The translations under genes and the position numbers were made by a program. Below are positions 11,041 through 22,700 of a stretch of 60,000 nt of DNA, one piece after another. This DNA is from Polytrichum commune (Eukaryota > Streptophyta > Polytrichopsida > Polytrichales > Polytrichaceae), in contig OX485808.1 in the NCBI GenBank assembly GCA_950295325.1, forward strand, positions 14,264,501 through 14,324,500, in the 5' to 3' direction. Position 1 is the stretch's first letter; each line of letters starts with the position of its first letter. The notes under the pieces were generated by a model. That model was not told where the DNA came from. It saw nothing but the letters and a program-made list of their open reading frames with translations, and made no database searches.

Positions 11041-11270
11041 ACCAGGGCCACACCAGGCGGCCCAACCAGAAATACCAGTCCTACGTATTCTCCGGAAATA
11101 CAGGGTTGGGATTTCAGATGGGTGGAGCTGCTGGTTGCAGGCTACCCGCCTTCTTCCAGCCACTCCAATAGCTCCAGCCATCTGAAATCCCAACCCTGTA
11201 TTTCCGGAGAATACGTAGGGCTGGTGTTTTTGGCTACCGGAGTTGCTGGGGTTTTTGGTGTGGCCCTGGT
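11041..11270. mobile_element. Near-perfect hairpin element K (foldback/MITE)
   Basis: Both arms begin ACCAGGGCCACACCA. After a divergent spacer they share a block that is identical over about 42 bp, from CCTACGTATTC to ATTTCAGATGG, with more pairing inward to a short loop near 11140-11160. It is GC-richer than its flanks. The flanks ATGAGTGAT (left) and ATGAGTATG (right) are an imperfect candidate duplication. An RNA across it would fold into a long hairpin. No other copy is in the window. Confidence 0.75.
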
Positions 11271-12603
11271 ATGAGTATGGATTAACCTATAAATGTATAA
11301 CCTTAAAACTTGCGCTTCAAAATTTATAACAATTTCCATATTCATGGAATTTTCAAAACAAAATCTTATTCTCCTTAGAATCCGTTTCTTTTTGCATGAA
11401 AAACAAGTCTCCGCTAATACTCCTCCTAAACATATGCAAACTTTCCCTTGGACACTGTACCAAACTTCACAAGCTTTTTACCTCTATGGCTATTTTGCCA
11501 GTCGAGCGAGCAAGCATGTAATTCTTTAGTGGAATAATACGGGGCCAGTAAAAATTTCATGATTAAGTTAGTTGTTAATAATAATAATAATAATGTGTTT
11601 ATACCTGATTTAGATGGACCGGGTCAAAGAATTTTGAATTAGCATCAAAGGAGTGGCATGCATGCATTCGTGCAGGAGGGAACAATAACATAGAATAGAG
11701 AGAGAATAATTAACAACAAGGAACTTTGGAGGTAGGATTTATATTTAGACCACCTCTCACCACTGACGGACAGTGATTTTCAAAGTACGTGAAGCCGGAA
11801 GTACATCGAGAGTTTATGGTGTCCAAAAGGTTAATGTGCTAGCGTAATAGAGTACAATGGTCTTGGTAAGATAGAGGCTAATATTAACTTGATGGTATGG
11901 TTGGGAAGAAAGACTTGAGATTACCTAGTACTGCATTTTTGAAATAGGGAAAGGACCCGATCTTTCATGGATCAAGTGTAGAGGGGGGCGCTCCAATAAA
12001 ACGGGTGCTCTTGTTTTGAACTGTAGGTTTAGAAGGACAAAATTGGCGTAACCCTTTACCTCCAGAAATCGGGGTAGTCGACCGCCAACCAATGTCGGTG
12101 TGGAATGGGTGAGAGGGGGAATATGATCGCATGGCTGCAAAATAATGGGAGGGTGGATCGAACACCCGTGGAAAGTAAAGCAATGAGCATAAGATGCAAA
12201 GGGTTTGGAGTGAGATTGAGAGAGCGCTCCATGATTTCGTGCATCTCATGTGATGGGGCCTACATAGTCCTCAAAGGCAAGAAAAATCTAGAGCTTTTCA
12301 TATCCAAGTGGCCCATTCGTAAGTTCCCGTGTGTTTTGAACCATCCATCAAAGACGTTGGAGAACTAGGAGAAGAGCATGAGTGTGAGCCGCATGAGAGG
12401 CTAGTAAGTAGTGGAGGCCTTTTGTTTAGAGATTCTAAACTTAAAGGAAAATTTCTTTCCAAATGAAACTCGATTCAAATGAAATGAAATAAAGTAGATT
12501 TTAAAATCCATGAAGCCAAAATTTGTTTGTACTCGAAATACAAACAAATGCGACCTCATACATGCTTGGGTGTGCATGGGAGAGGAAAAGTTGGACTAAT
12601 GGA
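11271..12603. other. Intergenic, no gene seen
   Basis: Contains an (ATA)n run near 11577-11594. Open frames of 70-94 codons on both strands near 11925-12368 overlap each other and show no domain. Confidence 0.5.
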
Positions 12604-12835
12604 CGAAATCGTTCATGGTATTTAGTGGCACCAACCTAATAACGTCACTTACCTTATTACGAGGCCTATCCCTAGGTTACAGTAATAATGGTCAACAAGT
12701 CACTTACCTTATCAGTGTAAACACATGACACTTGACAAATTAGTACGCATCGCACTATCTTCCTCTTGCATGGACAAAAACGTAGAACTATCATCTCAAG
12801 TATTCTAATGTGGTACGGCGACATCATGCTATGTT
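12604..12835 (-). mobile_element. Family D MITE, copy 4, truncated
   Basis: The left end (TTCATGGTATTTAGTGGCAC) and the following GTCACTTACC, ACACATGACACTTG and CTTCCTCTTGCAT blocks match family D in the orientation of the copy at 15129-15665. The other end is missing. Confidence 0.6.
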
Positions 12836-13953
12836 GATTCAATACTTAGAATGCCACTAGGTCGTTTCCATGTGGGATTCCACTTGGTCTTGATCAATGT
12901 GGATAAGGCACGTGGCACATTCATTCCGAAACGTGATTACTATCGTCTAACCAAACAACAATGTCCTGCAATGCTTTCCTTTCAACTTTCAGAAACGTAT
13001 AACAAGGTTGAATCCTAGTTGAACGTGCATTTCCAAAAAAAGGCTACTGCTTATCACCCAACAAGAAAACCACCCATAATGCTTTACTACTGTTAATTCA
13101 ATAAGCTTGTTGTGGATAAAATTGTGTGTACAAACGCACAGAAAACATTGCACAACGCAACAATGTCTGTTTTCATAACATAAAACCTCTAAATTGGAGT
13201 CAAAGTCCTTGACGTTATTCCAATAGAGCCCACTACAAATGGATCAAAGAAGGAACACGGGCGAAACGAGTATTTACTGCAACCCCCCATGGTAGGTGCC
13301 ATGAACCCCGATCCAGTCGCTACGCTCCAAAAAACAAAAGACAATATTATTTCTACTTTTGGTGCTCCCTGCTGGGTGAGTTGATGAAAGTGAAAGCTTG
13401 GGAGAACATATTTCAGTTCCAAATGAGTGATGAGCTGCTGCTTGCTTCTCCAACGTACGGAATTCGCTCAGGCTTGCAGGTGATGATCAGCGTTACGATG
13501 CACTATACACTTGTGAAGAGGAAGGATTGACGAAAGATGCATGATGGAATCATCGACCGCAAGGGAGAGAAAGAAATTTGTAAAGTGGTCTATGAATGAT
13601 AACACATAGACACGGTAATATGCCATTCGATTCGCAGAACATGGGAATTGTCCATCGTGTCTCCTGCAGGGTCCACCTGAGCCTTTTCCCCTTCGCTTCA
13701 GTTCTGAGTGTCAGAAGGTGGTTTGCACTTTCCAAGGAAAAGAATGATTCTGGCTGCAAGTAAGCTGACACCAGTCAACAGCATGTAAGCAGGCTTGTTT
13801 GGGAAGTCAGCTGATGAATGGGAGGCGGTAACAATCACTGAGCAGAAACAAAATTACAGACAAAACCAAAACCAAAACAGAAACAAAACAAAACAAAACA
13901 GAAAGACAATGAACGGGGTGCAACCGACCGCTACACTGTTTTTGTCTATCTAA
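12836..13953. other. Intergenic, unassigned, with an (AAAAC)n run
   Basis: The region 13189-13771 is less AT-rich and has 73-77-codon minus-strand open frames, but I recognise no protein and see no clear splice structure. An A-rich (AAAAC)n stretch lies at about 13850-13904. Confidence 0.4.
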
Positions 13954-14451
13954 GGGCCACTTCACACACGAGCCAAGAGCCGTGACCGTGAATTTGTGAG
14001 AGCCCAAGGAAAGTGTCCAAAGGCCGTCCCAAGACACCTACAAAATCATGTAGTGTGGTCATGGACCCTCAAGTGTAGTGTGAAGTCATATGTGACCGGG
14101 CCCTCAACCAAATGCTATTTCAAAGAATTTCTATTCATGTGGGTCCTCACACATGATAAAATAGAATAAATCAACGGTTGTGAGCGTTTGGAGTGCCACG
14201 GTCTCCCGGTTTTGTGTTAGACCTACCTCCAAGAGGTGGTTTTTGAATATAGTCCAAGTGACCATGCAACATGATCCATTCGATGCCATGTAGGAGTCCA
14301 TGTAGACTTTACATCCATCTTGCATTCACATGCTCTGTTGGTCCCTCAAGCGTGGTGTGAAGCGAACTTGGACCGGCTCCACCTTATCCACCAATGAGAG
14401 TGCTTGAAGTGTAATAGTCACGGGCTCTCGGTCTTGTGTGTGAAGTGGCCC
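13954..14451 (+). mobile_element. Family A MITE, copy 3
   Basis: 498 bp with both GGGCCACTTCACACACGAG-type ends. Exact TAA duplication (13951-13953 and 14452-14454). It is immediately followed by copy 4. Confidence 0.92.
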
Positions 14452-14457
14452 TAATTA

Positions 14458-14963
14458 GGGCCACTTCACTACACGAGCCAAGAGCCGTGACCATGGAATT
14501 GCGAGAGCCCAAAAGAAAAGTGTCCAAAAGCCGTCCCAACACACCTCCAAAATCATGTATGTATTGTGGGAATGGACTCTCAAGTGTAGTGTGAAGTTGT
14601 ATGTGACCGGGCCCTCAACTAGATGCTATTTCGATGAATTTCTATTCATGCGGGTCCTCACGCATGATAAATTAGAATAAACTAACGGTTGTGAGTGTTC
14701 GGAGTGCCATGGTCTCCTGGTTTTGTGTTAGGCTTACCTCCAAGAGGTGGTTTTTGGAAAATAGTCCAAGTGACCATGAAACGTGATCCATTTGATGCCA
14801 TGTAGGAATCCATGTAGACTTTACATCCCTCTTGCATTCACTTACTCCGTTGGTCCCTCAAGCGTAGTGTCAAGCGAACTTGGACCGGCTCCACCTTTTC
14901 CACCAATGGGAGTGCTTGAAGTGTACGAGTCATGGGCTCTCAGTCTCGTGTGTGAAGTGGGCC
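14458..14963 (+). mobile_element. Family A MITE, copy 4, back to back with copy 3
   Basis: 506 bp with exact TTA duplication (14455-14457 and 14964-14966). The junction between copies is TAATTA, so the two MITEs used the two halves of one palindromic TAATTA target. Confidence 0.92.
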
Positions 14964-15128
14964 TTAGTGTGGGTTAGTCGTGAGGAGCTACGTGTTGCTA
15001 TAACTTTTTTTTTACCGACATCATCATTTTCTTTCTACCAACTAAGTATTATCATATTCTTCATGAAAAAGACATCATGTGTTACGACGCGCTCGAAATG
15101 TATTTCTACACCATTCCAGATTCAATAA

Positions 15129-15665
15129 CACCGTCTATGGTATTTAGTGTCACATGCATAGTAGTGATCATGTACCCCGTTTTCAGGCATATGCTACATT
15201 ACATTGATGATCAACGACTTCACCATAATTGTCACCTCATGACACTTAGTGTTTAAGTGCACTCACTAATATCTTGACACGAGCATGTTCAATAGTGTTA
15301 CAAGGTGCACGCCCGTGTTCCACAATTGACTAAAATGTACACAAACGACACTTGCCATCAGTATGCTCAAGAATATCTTCCTCTTGCATACTAAAATGTA
15401 AACACACAACACTTGCCATTAGTGCGCTAAAAACAATCTTCCCCAAGTTGCATACTAAAACACACGACTATCATCTAAGGCATCCCAACGTGCTACTCTA
15501 AATGTCATAATATACAAATATTTCTTCATTGAAAGAAGTGTTACTTATGTTGACGAATGGAATCTCATTGGCAATTAGCGTGTGGCGTGACACTTTCAGA
15601 CCTCGAGGCATCTAGTTTAGGACCTTTGCAAATCGTGCACGTGACTCTAAATACTATAAATGGTG
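15129..15665 (-). mobile_element. Family D MITE, copy 3, uninterrupted
   Basis: The left end CACCGTCTATGGTATTTAG and the inverse of the right end CACCATTTATAGTATTTAG are inverted repeats of about 30 bp continuing into GTCACRTGC. TA follows at 15666-15667; the left TA is mutated to AA. At 537 bp it is the reference full-length copy for this family. Orientation is opposite to copy 1. Confidence 0.85.
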
Positions 15666-15695
15666 TAGTGAGCCTAGCAGGGAGCACCTAACTAA

Positions 15696-16201
15696 GGGCC
15701 ACTTCACACACGAGCCAAGAGCCGTGACCATGAAGTTGTGAGAGCCTAAAAGAAAGTGTCCAAAGGTTGTCCCAACACACCTCCAAAATCATGTAATGTG
15801 GTCACGGACTCTCAAGTGTAGTGTGAAGTCATATGCGACCAGGCCCTCAACCAGATGCCATTTCGATGAATTTCTATTCACGCGGGTCCTCACACATGAT
15901 AAAATAGAATAAATCAACAGTTGTGAGCGTTCGGAGTGCCATGGTCTCCCAACAGTTTTATGTTCGGCCTACCTCCAAGAAGTGATTTTTGAAAATAGTC
16001 CAAGTAACCATGAAACATGATCCATTCGATGCCATGTAGGAATCCATGTAGACTTTACATCCATCTCGCATTCACATACTCACTCCGTTGGTCCCTCAAG
16101 CGTAGTGTGAAGCGAACTTGGACCGGCTCCGCCTTTTCCACCAACGAGAGTGCTTGAAGTGAGATGGTCACGGGCACTCAGTCTCGTGTGTGAAGTGGCC
16201 C
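15696..16201 (+). mobile_element. Family A MITE, copy 5, next to the COBL leader
   Basis: 506 bp with exact TAA duplication (15693-15695 and 16202-16204). It ends about 1.15 kb before the chosen COBL start codon, so it lies in or just upstream of the promoter. Confidence 0.92.
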
Positions 16202-17352
16202 TAAATTATGTGGGGGGAGAGGGTGGGGCGAAGAGAAAGAGAATCTTGACGTTTACTTTGACCTCCTTCTCCAAAGACGCCTGTGTTACTCCTTCTCGCA
16301 AAGACGTTTTTACTGCGGGCGGTTGGTCGGCGGCAGCAACAACAACAAGAACAAGCATCAACAACAAGCAGCGAGCAGCAAGGAGCAGGGAATCCTGTAG
16401 CTCGGTGAAACTCTTCTTTCTCTTTTTTTTTCTCTCTCTCTCTCTCTCTTTCTCTCTTTCTCTCTTTCTCTCTTCTGTTGTGTCGCCTTCATTACCTACC
16501 ACTGGACAAGGGGGGTGCGTGGTCGGAAGCGGATACCAGTGAAACTCGGAGCGAGGCCAATTCAGCGCGGGCGGGGCCACGCGTACCCATGGCCTCGTTT
16601 GTAGGATCTTCTCTACCCTTCAAAGCTCACAAAAGGTGCAGTAGCTCCCAAATCTAAACACAGGCAGGTGCCTGCAGGGCCCGACTCTCATCAATCAGAG
16701 CCAAGTAGTCCCAACAAACAATTTGCAGTATACTAGCTAGCTTGCTGGCTGCGGCTCTAACTTAACTTAGTGCTAGTCTTCCTCCTCGACGAGCAGAAGC
16801 GGTTTCTTATTACACACAAGATATCCTCTCCCTAGAGTGCCGGCTGCTCCTCTTGCACCGCCCTCGCGGCCCCTTCGGCCAATCGGTTACAACATAAGTT
16901 TATAGGAGCTGCAGCAGCGAGCTAGAGCTCCTCGCGCCCCCCAAATTAGCTAACCGGGAACTCGGGGCATGCATGACCACGGTCCTACAACCTCGCCACC
17001 TCCCTCACCGTCGCCACAACAACAGCTACTGCAATCGGGCAACTTTACTCGGCGTGCTTGTCGACTGCCTGGTCGCGACACACGGACAGGGTTTAGTCAT
17101 CAGTCGTTGGCAGGCGACTGGTGAAGGAGCGAATGCGACCTTGTTGACATGGAATGAGGAGGAGGAGGAGGAGCATTGTGGCTTCGTCGATGCTGTGCCG
17201 GCCCATGCAGGGCGGGTGGGTATAGTAGTGGCCGAGTGCGAAGAATTATCATCTCGGCGGGTTCGGGTTTGGGCTTGGGTTTGGGTTTTTGGTTTTGGCG
17301 CCCTTTTTCGGGGAGGTTCGGGGGAATGCTGCTTGGAGGAGGAGGATTTGCA
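16202..17352 (+). promoter_or_regulatory. COBL upstream region and probable 5' leader
   Basis: GC content rises sharply after 16202. A pure CT tract at about 16428-16475 resembles the pyrimidine patches common near plant transcription starts. I see no convincing TATA box. A 131-codon frame (16973-17368) starts upstream, is out of frame with COBL and overlaps its start, so transcription probably starts downstream of 16973 or translation is restrained by it. The COBL frame itself is open back to an ATG at 17176. The exact start site cannot be fixed by eye. Confidence 0.5.
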
Positions 17353-20300
17353 ATGGGGGGGATGGTGATGACGAAGATGAGGTGTTTGGTGAGTTTGATG
17401 ATGTTTTTGGGGATGGTTTTGGTGGTGAGTGCTCAGGTGAAAGTGCCGACTCCACCTCCGCCAACAGGTTCAACCCCTCCAACAGTCCCACCCCCTCCTG
17501 ATGCTTATGCTCCTGCACCTGGACCAGACGCTTCCAGCTTGTTCCCACCGTGCGAAGGAGTGGACGTGCTGTACGTGACCACCTTCACTAAGAAGATTTA
17601 CCCGTTCCTCAATGACACCCCCTGGATTCAGCCTTACAGGTTCCAGGCGACCGCCACCATCACCAACATGGGTTACTCAACTGTCAAAAGTTGGGCCATG
17701 GGGATCACGTACCAGCATCACGAGGTCAGGATCATCACCGCGCTTACTCAAGTCTAAACAAAATGCTGAACGTGGATCATCGGCACAACATTATATTTCT
17801 TGCTCCCAACTCACCATCTCCTACATAGCTCCTGGATGAAGAGGGGGAGTCAGGAGCCTCCAGCATTGAAGTTTTTTTTTGACATGACATGACATTGTCC
17901 TTGTTTGCAAACCAAAAGTCCTCGCCGCTTGCGAGACTGTGTGCTTGCTTCTTGCCACGAAACAAAATAAGAAGGCTAGAATAGTTAACCGACATGTACA
18001 TTTTGTTGTAGTTGTTGTTTTGCATGAAACTGAGTGACCATGTCTATCAGATTCGTTGTAGACTGCCCCAAGGGCTGCGCCCGGGTTGCGCGATCGTTTC
18101 ATGGCTAGCATTTTAAAGAGGGAACCCTGTCGCTGTGTTTACACGGACAACCTACTATTGAGCTTCTCCATGTTAAGCTTCTCCTAGTAAGCTTTTTTCT
18201 TTTTTTCTTTTTCTCTCTTGCGGAGGTTTGGGGCTCTTGATCGCTGCTGTGGCAGCTTTTCCCAAGGTAAGGTCGAGAAGAAACGACAATGCTGCAACAC
18301 TTTGCACTCTGTCGTTGATCGAAACTCGTGCTGGTGCATGGTGGATGACACATGTTCACGTCACCTGCATGTTAATTTTCTTGTCGGAAAATGTTCAGTG
18401 TCGAGGAGATTCATCACAGTCCAGGCTACTAATTAAGCTGACACTAGTACAGAAACGGTGTCTTTGAAATTTGAGCGTGTGCATTTCCAATAGAAACTTG
18501 ATCGTAGACTTAGCGAAGCCATTTCGTTCCTTCTTTTGAAGTTTATAAACCTTTCTTCGCTTTGCTTTTTATCCTCGAAAAGTGGAATAATGTGCAAAGA
18601 GTTATATGTACCATCCTTTCTAACGCAGATCAACTTTTTGTTTTAAACCTTGGACAGATTCTTGTGTCAGCGGGAGACGACGTGTTTCAAAACGGCCTGA
18701 AATTTCCTCAGGATGTGTCCAACGGGACGATCATCACTGCGTCGCCCCCCGAAGACTTGAAAAATGCCATTGAGACCGCTGGGGATCTGTTGCAAATTCA
18801 GAGGATTATTCCCATCGTAGGCACTGAATTTGGCATCAAGACTGACCCAATGCCCATCAGCATCAACATCACCAACGATGGTTACAATTGCAGCGTCCCC
18901 ACCATGAAAGGAAGTGAGTACCTCTGATAATGGCAACCGCACTGATCTATACTAGTGCTCCTATTTTGAAGGCTTATGGCAGGATCCGCAAATTTTAAAG
19001 AATGACGTCATCTTTTTTCTTCTTCTTTCTTGCTATTAAGGGTTAATGAGTTGAAGGAGTTCTTCACGGCCGATTTCATTTTTCACGGTTGAATGGCTTT
19101 TGGCTTGAGCATTTTTGTTTGATTTGAGTTTTTCATTTTGATGTGGTGTTCCTTGTTGGATGTCCAACGCAGATAATACAATGCACACTTGCTGCCTTGA
19201 GCAAAACCATAACATCACGTTGAATAGTCAAGACGAGCAGTTGCCATCAGAAACAGGCAACATCACCATCACCTACGACGTCACTCAGGCGTACCAAAAC
19301 AATTACATGGCACTGGTAATGCTGCGTTCTAATACTGTGATGATAACCATAATATTATGATCAATTGGCATGTAACCTCTCAACCATGAGCACACGTAGA
19401 GGAGAGAGAGAGAGAGAGAGAGTCCCCCATGCTCTCCTTCTCTCCCTTATATAGTGCTTCCCCCACGCCTCTAGTGAGAGAGATCTCTAAGTTTACCCCC
19501 ATGTCTCTAGTGAAAGTCGAAAAATATCAGCATCTCAGTTTCATCCTCATCGGACTACTGTTAGAGAGCTATCAGTCTATCAATTCCATTCCCATTGGAC
19601 TAATGGTAGATAATGTCAGGTATTGTATTATACTCTATTGGCATGTAACCTCCCAACCATGAGCACATGTAAAGAAGATTAGAGAAGTACTCACATCAAT
19701 GAGAGAGAGAGAGAGACCCTTGCTCTCCTCCTCTCCCTTATAGTGCTCCTCTTATGCCTCTAGTGAGAGAGATCTCTAAGTTTCTCTCATGTCTCTAGTG
19801 GAAGTCGAGAACGACCAGTCTCTCAGTTCCATTCTCATTGGGCTAAATGCTAGAGAGCTATCTATCTCTCAGTTACATTTCCATTGGACTAATGGTAGGT
19901 AATGGTAGATATTGTGAACTAACCCCGGTCACAGGTTACAAATACATACATTCCAAATTTTTGAAGTTCGATGATTCTCTTGTCCTGTTTTGATTCAAAC
20001 CCTGGAACTCTGATCTTCTCGGGAATGTGATGTGACCAAATTGCAGGTGACCATTGCGAATGATATGCCCATCACACGGATCGACCACTGGAACCTCTCA
20101 TGGACGTGGCAAGAGGGAGAATTCATTCAAACCATGATGGGAGCCCAGACGGTGGAATCCGATATTCAAGATTGCATCAATGGAGTCGCAGGGTTAACCT
20201 ACGGGGGTGGCCCGGACGTGAACAAGGCCGTGAGTTGCTCCGCTTCCCCTGAGATTGTTGATCTTCCAGTTGACAGAACCAACGACACCAACATTGGTAT

Positions 20301-22279
20301 GATCAAGTACTGCTGCAAGAACGGCACAATTTTCCCTGCCATCATCGACCCCCAGAAAACCAAATCCGCATTCATCATGAACGTCTACAAGGTTCCTCCT
20401 GGCAGTTTGGATATCACTCATCTCGTCCCTCCCGCCCAGTTCAGATTCGGCGATGGTTACTACAAGTGCGGCAATCCTCGCCTCATTGCACCCTCCATTT
20501 ACCCTGACCCTTATAACAGTTTGATTCATTCCACAAACGCCGTCAAGACTTGGCAGGTAAAAAAGACGTATCCTAGCCTCGTCCTCATCAATCTTATCCT
20601 CTACATTGAATGCGTCGTGTGCCTTTTGGGCACAGCTTTCTTAAGTGGTGTAGGGAGTGTTTACTATAGATTATATGCATTTGGAAATTATACTACACTC
20701 GGTGGGATTCTTTTTGGCAGGTTCTTTAAGTTGAATCTTGGTAGATGGGAGAAGGCTTTGTCCAAATTTAAGTAGGTAACCATGAGAGAGACGGACTGAT
20801 TATTGAGTGCTTGCTACTTGGCATGCATGTAACCATGGACCTTCTTAATGATTCTTGAACCTATTCTTGAAGCTAATATAGAGAGAGAACATTATCCTAC
20901 ACATGCTTAAGAATGCTATAGGGTCACCCTAGATAAGCATCTTGGAGAGTAGGTATACACTCGGTGAGATGCTTTTTGGCAAGTTCTTTAAGTTGAATCT
21001 TGGTAGATGGGAGACGGATTTGTCTGACGATAAGTAGGTAGCAATGCGGTTTCGATTAACTAATTTGATGAGAGCTTGCTACCTAACTTGCATGTGATCA
21101 AGGACCTTGATGATTCTTGAATTAATTCTTGAAGCTAGAATAGGGAGAAAACATCCTTACACATCCTCAAGAATGCTATGGGCAGAGAATTTGAGGGTTG
21201 AGCTCTGTGAGTATGCATTTTGAAGATGTGGAGGACTTCCCTCTATCCTCCACATCTAAGTTCTTTGCCCGAAATCCTGTAAGCCCTCCACATTCCATGT
21301 GGCAAGTTCTTTAAGTTTGAAGTTTGGTGGATGGGAGAAGGTAACTTGACATTCATGCAATCAAGGACCCTGATTCTTGGGTCTATACTCGAAGCTAGAA
21401 TAGAAAGAGAACATCCTGCTACACATGCTCAAGAAAGCTGAGGGTCGAGCTATGTGAATTTTCATTTTTCAGATGTGGAAGACTCCTCACTAACCTAATT
21501 TGTTGGCATTTTGGTTGAATCAGGTAACTTGCAATGTGACCACGGAGGTGAAGCATCCACCCAAGTGCTGTGTATCCTTCTCAGCATACTACAATGAATC
21601 CATCATGCCATGTCCAACATGCGCTTGCGTGTGCCCTGCAACGCCGAAGCCAGCTTGCGATGCGAATGCCTCTGCAATGTTCCTACCTTACGGAGCACTC
21701 ACATTAGCCCCAGTGAACAGGACCAACCAGCTCCTGGCATGGGCAGCTCTCGAACACAGAAAAGTCCCTAACCCTCTCCCATGCCAGGACTACTGCGGGG
21801 TGAATATCAACTGGCACATAGTGTCTGATTTCACAAGGGGATGGAGTGCAAGAATGACACTCTTCGACTGGTCCAACATAACCTACCCGGATTGGTACGC
21901 AGTTGTGGAGATGGACAAAGCTTACCAGGGTTTGCAGCAAGCTTATTCCTTCAATGCAACGAAATTAGGGTTACTGAATTACACGGGTGAGGCGATTGTG
22001 AACAACAGTTTCGTTGTTCAAGGGTTGCCAGGTTTGAATTACTTGATGGCTGCTCAGAACTTCACATCAGGTAAGCTGCAGTCTGTGATTTCGTTCACCA
22101 AGGACTCCACTCCAGGCATCCAAATCCCCCTTGGAGATGGATTTCCAACCAAAATCTGGTTCAATGGTGAAGAATGTGTGCTTCCAGAGTTCATCCCATC
22201 GAGTGCGATTCGGGTGATGGTGGTGCCTGGAGTTTTAGGGTTTCTGTTGGCACTCTGTGTCTTCATGTTTGGGCTTTGA
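17353..22279 (+). CDS. COBL: COBRA-like GPI-anchored cell-wall protein (COBL7/10-type), 5 exons
   Basis: Coding exons: 17353-17724, 18658-18913, 19173-19315, 20047-20556 and 21524-22279. All four introns are GT-AG and the frame is kept, giving 678 residues, the usual size for the longer COBL7-11 subgroup. In order: signal peptide (about 1-27, ending VVSA), Pro-rich linker with PPPP and AP motifs (29-59), the extra N-terminal domain of this subgroup (about 67-220), the COBRA domain (about 238-465) with the hallmark CCVS at 442-445 inside a Cys-rich stretch ending PCPTCACVC, and a C-terminal hydrophobic tail (658-678) after small residues at 653-655, a plausible GPI site. Many N-x-S/T sites are visible. 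The family is known to act at the plasma membrane and wall, in cellulose microfibril organisation and polar or oriented growth. Start 17353 puts the signal peptide at the N terminus; in-frame ATGs at 17176, 17362, 17368 and 17377 are alternatives. No frame break is seen, so the gene looks functional. Confidence 0.95.
19340..19915 (+). repeat. Tandem duplication inside COBL intron 3
   Basis: Two units of about 275 bp, each with ATTGGCATGTAACCTC, a (GA)n run, TGCTCTCCT, CTAGTGAGAGAGATCTCTAA and CATTGGACTAATGGTAG. It makes up most of this 731-bp intron (19316-20046) and leaves the splice sites intact. Confidence 0.85.
20694..21480 (+). repeat. Three degenerate tandem units inside COBL intron 4
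   Basis: Each unit has GGCARGTTCTTTAAGTT, GGTAGATGGGAGA-type, ATTCTTGAAGCTA-type and a CTCAAGAA-type block; starts are near 20694, 20955 and 21297. The intron (20557-21523, 967 bp) has grown by these duplications. The exon-4 frame stays open into the intron to 20775. Confidence 0.85.
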
Positions 22280-22700
22280 AGGAATCCATATGAAAGAAGT
22301 GTACATTTTCTCTCTTACCATAGCTTTAGTAGACAGTCAGACAGACAGACAGACTGACAGACCAAAGTCAATGTAGCAACAACAAATATTACCACTCCTG
22401 TAAGTGACAACGTAGGGTGACTCATTCTTCATTCTTTGGGCATCATTCCTCATTCCAGTGAGAAAGAAAAGTCTTTTGCCCTCGAGTTGTACAGTATCAC
22501 ATGAAAGAAAAATCGTTGGTAGAAAGTTTTGTCAAGCAGACATTATTACTTGAGTTTGTTGGAATAAACTGCAGCATTCCAAACTCTAGTTTAATGTAGG
22601 GTAAATTTTATTCCACCTAACCGCGCTTGGTCGTGGTGTCACCCGCGTTCCCTATTCTACCCAATAAAGTTATGATCAATGTTCTCTCTTCTTGTCACTA
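22280..22700 (+). terminator. COBL 3' untranslated region with polyadenylation signals
   Basis: After the TGA at 22277-22279, AATAAA hexamers occur at 22563-22568 and 22663-22668. Either could direct cleavage shortly downstream. A (GACA)n run lies near 22333-22360. The exact end is not determinable here. Confidence 0.5.

Noticed and set aside
16420-16480. CT tract as a defined promoter element
   Set aside because: Such tracts are common in plant leaders, but position relative to the transcription start is unknown. I noted it only as part of the upstream region.
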